In this document: one piece after another, positions 59,976 to 64,000 of the stretch
How positions within the stretch are numbered: the first letter of the stretch is position 1
How the letters are laid out: the number at the start of each line of letters is the position of its first letter
Source of the DNA: Oceanobacter kriegii DSM 6294
Lineage (GTDB): Bacteria > Pseudomonadota > Gammaproteobacteria > Pseudomonadales > Oceanobacteraceae
Direction of reading: 5' to 3'
Assembly: GCF_000422845.1 (NCBI RefSeq)
Contig: NZ_AUGV01000020.1
Coordinates: 1 to 64,000 of the forward strand
DNA length: 64,000 nt
The notes under the pieces: model-generated
What the model was told of the DNA's origin: nothing
Seen by the model: only the letters and a program-made list of their open reading frames with translations
Databases searched by the model: none
Translations under genes and position numbers: made by a program

Positions 59976-61898
59976 TCAGTTGAGTTTGTACTGACCGATC
60001 TGAGACTCCAGCAAGCGCACCACCGAAGACAACTCTTCACAAGCGGCCTGGGTATCTTGCGCCAGTTGACTGTTGCGGTCGCTGGCGTGGGAAATGGATT
60101 CGATGTTTTGCGACATGCTTTCCGTAACCTGGCCCTGCTCGCGGGTTGAGTTGGCGATTTCGGCATTGGCATGACTGAGGCTGGCCATGGCATCCACCAC
60201 TTGCGCAAAGGTGTTGCTGACCTGCGCCGTCATGGAGGCATTTTCAGACGATTCAGCGCGATTGGTTTGCATCAGTTCGGTGGCGTGCTGACCTTGTTTC
60301 TGCAGTTTGGCGACCATGTCGTTGATCTCTTCGGTCGACTGCTGGGTACGGCTAGCCAGCGAGCGTACTTCATCGGCCACCACCGCAAATCCGCGGCCTT
60401 GCTCACCTGCCCGTGCGGCTTCAATCGCGGCGTTCAATGCCAGCAAATTGGTTTGCTCGGCAATGTTGCGAATCACATCCAATACAGTCGAAATGCTGGC
60501 ACTGTCAGCAGCCAGTTGTTCCACCGCCCGTTCCGATTCCTCAATGCTGGAGGCCTGGGATTGAATGCGTTCACAAGCAGTCTGCAACAACGTCGCGCCT
60601 TCCTGTACCTGCTTCAACGCCATCGACGTGGTGTCCTGCGCCCGACCGGTGGTGCCCGCCACTTCTGACGCGGTCATCGACAATTCATGAGCAGCAGAGG
60701 CCACATTTTTGGTCTGATCTGCCTGTTCCAGCTGGTTGGCATTGAGGCTGTCGGCCATGCCGCCCAGCTTGGCGGTCACCTGACGTACCTTGGCAGACTC
60801 GGATGCAACGCTTTTCATGGTGGCCTGCAAACGATCCAGCAGGCGGTCAAATTCGTTGGCCATGGTGCCAAATTCGTCATCACGACCGGAGTTGAAGCGA
60901 CGGGTCAAATCCCCTTCCCCATCGGCCATTTCCTGAATGGTACGAATGCGGTGTAACAGCGGTCGCATCACCACTTTCTGAATCATGGTGAACACCACCA
61001 CGCCCAGTACCACCAACAAGCCCAACAATCCGGCCAGTCCTTCCATCACTGCGGCTCGCACCATCGCCGCGGTTTCACGGGTGTCGGTGCCCAGAGCAAT
61101 GCCGTAGCCCCAGGGGGCAAAGGCTTCGGTTCTGATCTGCCAGCCGGATTCACCTGCCAGTGCCTGTTCAATGGTGTCTGTGTTGACACTTTGGGTATGC
61201 AACCGGACGGCACCTTTGCCGTCCAGCAGGGCAACAAAGCCCTTATCCAGAATGCTAAGGTCTGCCAACGCAGCGGCGAGGGATTTCAGGTCGGCCGAGT
61301 AACCCACGTACCAGATGCCGATGACCTCGCCACGGGCGTTGACCAAAGGTTCATACGCCGTCAGGTAAGGTTTGCCCAGAATATCCACTTCGCCGTAATA
61401 AGCCTTGCCCTGACGAATGGCCGCCATGGCCTTGCCGCCGGGAGCCAGTCGGGTACCAATGGCGCGCTTGCCTTCCTTCATTACGTTGGTGGAAATCCGA
61501 ATGAAGTCGTCGCCCTGTTTGGAAAAGATGGTCGCTGTGCCGCCCATCACTTCGGTCAGTCTATCGACCAACGCAAAATTATTGGCCAGTGCCATATTGC
61601 CCAGATACAAGTCGTTGGCGCGTGTGCCGTTCACACTGATGGTTTCACCCAGCTCCGCAGCGCCCAGCGCCATGCCCCGCTCTTTCAGCAGTTTCATCGA
61701 GCTGACCACCCGCTCGCTCATGATGCCATCGGTCACTTCCAGCATGCCGACCACTTTCGAGAGCGCCTGCTGTTGTTCCTTCAGCACCCGCTGTTCAACC
61801 GCCGCTACATTGCGGTTGTAGGAAAACCAGGACAACACCACGGCAAACGCCAGAATGGTAAACACCAGGGTAAAGACCAATTTTTTCTGAATGGACAT
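59976..61898 (-). CDS. Methyl-accepting chemotaxis protein with Cache sensor
   Basis: A 640-residue transmembrane chemoreceptor. First membrane segment about 8-28, periplasmic single-Cache type domain (about 35-275; [59 protein letters not shown]), second membrane segment ([20 protein letters not shown], about 290-312), HAMP, then the cytoplasmic signalling domain with the conserved hairpin tip [40 protein letters not shown]. There is no NWETF-type CheR tether at the C-terminus. Ligand unknown, but the Cache subtype often binds organic acids. No other chemotaxis genes lie nearby. Confidence 0.95.
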   Translation of the reverse strand: MSIQKKLVFTLVFTILAFAVVLSWFSYNRNVAAVEQRVLKEQQQALSKVVGMLEVTDGIMSERVVSSMKLLKERGMALGAAELGETISVNGTRANDLYLGNMALANNFALVDRLTEVMGGTATIFSKQGDDFIRISTNVMKEGKRAIGTRLAPGGKAMAAIRQGKAYYGEVDILGKPYLTAYEPLVNARGEVIGIWYVGYSADLKSLAAALADLSILDKGFVALLDGKGAVRLHTQSVNTDTIEQALAGESGWQIRTEAFAPWGYGIALGTDTRETAAMVRAAVMEGLAGLLGLLVVLGVVVFTMIQKVVMRPLLHRIRTIQEMADGEGDLTRRFNSGRDDEFGTMANEFDRLLDRLQATMKSVASESAKVRQVTAKLGGMADSLNANQLEQADQTKNVASAAHELSMTASEVAGTTGRAQDTTSMALKQVQEGATLLQTACERIQSQASSIEESERAVEQLAADSASISTVLDVIRNIAEQTNLLALNAAIEAARAGEQGRGFAVVADEVRSLASRTQQSTEEINDMVAKLQKQGQHATELMQTNRAESSENASMTAQVSNTFAQVVDAMASLSHANAEIANSTREQGQVTESMSQNIESISHASDRNSQLAQDTQAACEELSSVVRLLESQIGQYKLN

Positions 61899-62077
61899 GA
61901 CAGCATGCCTCTCCTTGAATGCATTAATTCAAAGAGTAGACAGCCACAGCGTAATGGCAGGCTGGAGTCAGGAAAGTCGGGTTTTGAGGCTCTATTCTGA
62001 ATCCTTTGTTTGATTCAGCTCAGCGTTGGCAATGGTAGTGACAGAGGCGAACAGCAAACAGGCTCGTCACCAACAAA

Positions 62078-62105
62078 AACGCCCGGACCTTGCGGGCCGG
62101 GCGTT
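62078..62105 (-). terminator. Intrinsic terminator of the petC-sspAB string
   Basis: On the minus strand AACGCCCGG, a 10-nt loop and CCGGGCGTT form a 9-bp stem followed by TTTTGTT. It lies 7 bases after the sspB stop. Confidence 0.85.
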
Positions 62106-62112
62106 CTCGGGA

Positions 62113-62535
62113 TTACTTGACGACTTTCAGCGAAGGTCGTCCAGACGTTGACGGCGCCGGTTCTTCGGCTTCCGGCTCGGTTTTGGTCGGCGTTGGATCA
62201 TCCGGGTCCGGCGCACCGGCTTCGGTTCCAAACACCATGCCTTGGCCGTTTTCCTTGGCGTAAATCGCCAGAATCGCAACCGTCGGTACATAGACCGACA
62301 TAGGCACACCGCCGAAGCGGGCGTTAAACGAGATACCGTCGTTATCAATCAGCAGGTTTTGCACCGCGACCGGGCTGACATTCAGCACGATCTGGCCCTG
62401 ATTGACGTAGTCCTGAGGTACCTGGACCCCAGCAAGCGATGCATCCACGAGTACGTAAGGCGTGCACTGGTTATCGAGAATCCACTCGTTCAGGGCACGT
62501 ACCAGGTATGGTCTGCTTGGGGTCATGGTACTCAT
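62113..62535 (-). CDS. sspB: ClpXP protease specificity-enhancing factor SspB
   Basis: Adaptor that binds the ssrA degradation tag and delivers stalled-translation products to ClpXP. The 140-residue protein has the folded tag-binding domain (PSRPYLVRALNEWILDNQCTPYVLVDA, GQIVLNVSPVAVQNLLIDNDGISFNARFGG) and, after an acidic Pro/Glu/Thr linker, the C-terminal ClpX-binding tail GRPSLKVVK. The start overlaps the sspA stop by one base (TGATG), so the two are coupled. Confidence 0.96.
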   Translation of the reverse strand: MSTMTPSRPYLVRALNEWILDNQCTPYVLVDASLAGVQVPQDYVNQGQIVLNVSPVAVQNLLIDNDGISFNARFGGVPMSVYVPTVAILAIYAKENGQGMVFGTEAGAPDPDDPTPTKTEPEAEEPAPSTSGRPSLKVVK

Positions 62536-63161
62536 CAGTCGCGCATTTCCCGTTCTGCTTCAGTCAGGGAAGCCTGGAACGATTCACGATCGAACAGACG
62601 GTCCATGTATTGCAGCAGTGGCTTGCACTGTTTTTCTGGCAGTTCGATGCCCAGAACCGGCAAACGCCACAGGATTGGTGCAACGCAGCAATCAACAATG
62701 GAGAAGTCTTCGCTCATGAAGTACGGCATTTCAGCGAAGATCGGCGCAATGCCAACCAGGTTGTCGGTCAGTTCCTTACGCGCTTCTTCAACGCCTTCGT
62801 TGCCTTTCAGGATGGTGTCGATCAGACCGCCCCAATCCTTTTCAATGCGCTTGATCCACAGACGGCTCTCGGCACGGGCAACAGGGTAAACAGGCAGCAG
62901 CGGAGGATGCGGGAAACGCTCGTCCAGGTACTCCATCATGATGTTCGGATCTTCGTACAGAGTCAGATCACGATCCACCAGCGTTGGCAGGCTGTTGTAC
63001 GGGTTCAGAGACGTCAGATCTTCCGGCAGATTGTTCGGATCGACATCCAGGATTTCCACGGCTACACCTTTTTCAGCCAGTACGATACGTACGCGGTGGC
63101 TGAAGTGATCCGTGGCATCGGAATAAAACGTCATGGTAGAGCGCTTGGCTACAACCCCCAT
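62535..63161 (-). CDS. sspA: Stringent starvation protein A
   Basis: RNA-polymerase-associated protein of 208 residues with a glutathione-S-transferase fold that helps transcription under starvation and acid stress. N-terminal thioredoxin-like domain [23 protein letters not shown], with the catalytic GST residue lacking as in the family, and a C-terminal helical domain containing [21 protein letters not shown]. Coupled to sspB; cytochrome c1 lies upstream, the common gammaproteobacterial petABC-sspAB order. Confidence 0.96.
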   Translation of the reverse strand: MGVVAKRSTMTFYSDATDHFSHRVRIVLAEKGVAVEILDVDPNNLPEDLTSLNPYNSLPTLVDRDLTLYEDPNIMMEYLDERFPHPPLLPVYPVARAESRLWIKRIEKDWGGLIDTILKGNEGVEEARKELTDNLVGIAPIFAEMPYFMSEDFSIVDCCVAPILWRLPVLGIELPEKQCKPLLQYMDRLFDRESFQASLTEAEREMRD

Positions 63162-63252
63162 AGTGTCCTCGCTTGCTAAAAAATCAATTATCTAAAAACA
63201 AAGATAGCCCGGCCGCAGAACGGCCAGGCTAACTTCGGGAAGTGAACAGCGA

Positions 63253-64000
63253 TTATTTGATATCGCGCCACATTTCCTTGTTCAGCAGGTATACCGGTAC
63301 GAAGAAAATCGCCAGGAACAACAATACCCACCAACCCAGGCGTTCACGCTCTACAGCGATCGGCTCGGCTACATAGGTCATGAAGTTTACCAGATCGAAG
63401 ACCAAATCGTCGTATTCTTCTGCTGTCAGTGTGCCTTCTTCTGCAATATACAGCGTATGTTCCTGCTCTTCCGTGATCGGTTGACCAGTCAGAGTGTCAT
63501 AGCCGACAGTCACATCCGCGGTACCCAGCTTCTGGACACCTTGCAAATCAGCCAGAACATGCGGCATACCCACGTCCTTGAAGACCACATTGTTAACGCC
63601 CCATGGACGGCTCGGGTCTTCATAGAAGCTGCGCAGGTAGGTGTACAACCAGTCCGGACGGCGCACACGGGCAACCAGTGTCAGGTCTGGCGGCGTGGCA
63701 CCGAACCAACGCTTGGAGTCTTCCTGCTGCATGCCGATGGTGGCCAGATCACCGAACTTCTTGTCGGTATCGAACACCAGGTGTTCCATCATCATGGCTT
63801 CCGGAATGTCCAGATCCTTGGCGATGCGGTTATAACGCGCATGTTCAAGAGAGTGACATCCCATGCAATAGTTCATGAACGTCTGGGCACCACGTTGCAG
63901 CGATGCCTTGTCGGTCAAGTCGGTACGGTGCTCGTCCAGTGGGACGCCAGCACCGGCTGCGATTGCCAGAGACGGCAATACGGCAGCGATCAATGCGAAA
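63253..64000 (-). CDS. petC: Cytochrome c1 of the bc1 complex (5' end cut by window)
   Basis: Heme subunit of ubiquinol-cytochrome c reductase. The heme-binding CMGCH lies in QTFMNYCMGCHSLEHARYNR; the distal Met region, PHVLADLQG, and the C-terminal anchor WWVLLFLAIFFVPVYLLNKEMW complete the protein. The reading frame stays open through the right edge (residues FALIAAVLPSLAIAAGAG form the end of the signal peptide), so the true start is outside the window; the TTG at 63993 is not the start. petA and petB are expected further right. Confidence 0.96.
   Translation of the reverse strand, partial: FALIAAVLPSLAIAAGAGVPLDEHRTDLTDKASLQRGAQTFMNYCMGCHSLEHARYNRIAKDLDIPEAMMMEHLVFDTDKKFGDLATIGMQQEDSKRWFGATPPDLTLVARVRRPDWLYTYLRSFYEDPSRPWGVNNVVFKDVGMPHVLADLQGVQKLGTADVTVGYDTLTGQPITEEQEHTLYIAEEGTLTAEEYDDLVFDLVNFMTYVAEPIAVERERLGWWVLLFLAIFFVPVYLLNKEMWRDIK

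Noticed and set aside
63993-64000. Cytochrome c1 beginning at the TTG at 63993
   Set aside because: The frame continues to the window edge and the residues there are the end of a signal peptide; the gene is cut by the window and not short.

Overview
The window is chromosomal DNA from a gammaproteobacterium, most likely a marine Oceanospirillales/Pseudomonadales-type organism. The left end runs mutS, fdxA, rpoS, nlpD, (DUF368), pcm, surE, truD, ispF, ispD, ftsB, eno, pyrG, which is essentially the Pseudomonas order without kdsA. The ferredoxin is nearly the same as Azotobacter/Pseudomonas FdxA, and the right end has petC-sspA-sspB as in other gammaproteobacteria. Genus cannot be fixed from the sequence alone. 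No tRNA, rRNA gene, insertion sequence, prophage or CRISPR array was seen.

Layout. 1-573: three tandem minus-strand promoters with 16-bp spacers and GC-rich discriminators, plus a boxA-like site, pointing out of the left edge; almost certainly the control region of an rRNA operon just outside. 574-14166: housekeeping block (mismatch repair, ferredoxin, RpoS, NlpD, isoaspartate repair, SurE, TruD, MEP isoprenoid steps, FtsB, enolase, CTP synthase). 14698-19944: EamA exporter, ArgP-like regulator with divergent LysE/ArgO exporter, Nif3-like protein divergent from the DegS/AlgW periplasmic protease. 19945-24729: a sensory module made of a LuxP-like periplasmic binding protein divergent from a second sugar-type binding protein that is translationally coupled to a membrane GGDEF-EAL protein. 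24805-37168: two complete iron cell-surface-signalling modules (FecI sigma, FecR, STN-type TonB receptor), the first with a PepSY reductase-like protein, the second with a secreted Fes-like siderophore esterase; each is preceded by a Fur-box-like palindrome. 37200-39803: FucP-type sugar symporter divergent from a LacI regulator with a palindromic operator between. 39830-46371: CzcI-like protein and CzcCBA heavy-metal efflux pump, preceded by a MerR-type promoter. 46414-49326: large secreted repeat protein. 49678-64000: CorC-type transporter, DUF1275 protein, BASS symporter, MenA, MetG, TAT-exported dienelactone hydrolase, PhoD-like phosphatase, VF530 protein, chemoreceptor, SspB, SspA, cytochrome c1 (cut by the window edge).

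Intergenic spaces of the accessory half carry short palindromes of a REP-like family (GTAGGAG or GTGGGAG head, variable but self-complementary stem), in places next to perfect 7-bp tandem arrays (12 copies at 17514, 6 copies at 30594). The most interesting signals are the LuxP-like/c-di-GMP module, the stem-compensated REP family, the tandem rRNA-type promoters and the MerR-type promoter in front of the czc genes with no merR gene nearby. Starts were moved from the longest open frame wherever a ribosome site, signal peptide, operator or family N-terminus argued for it; several genes appear to use GTG or TTG.
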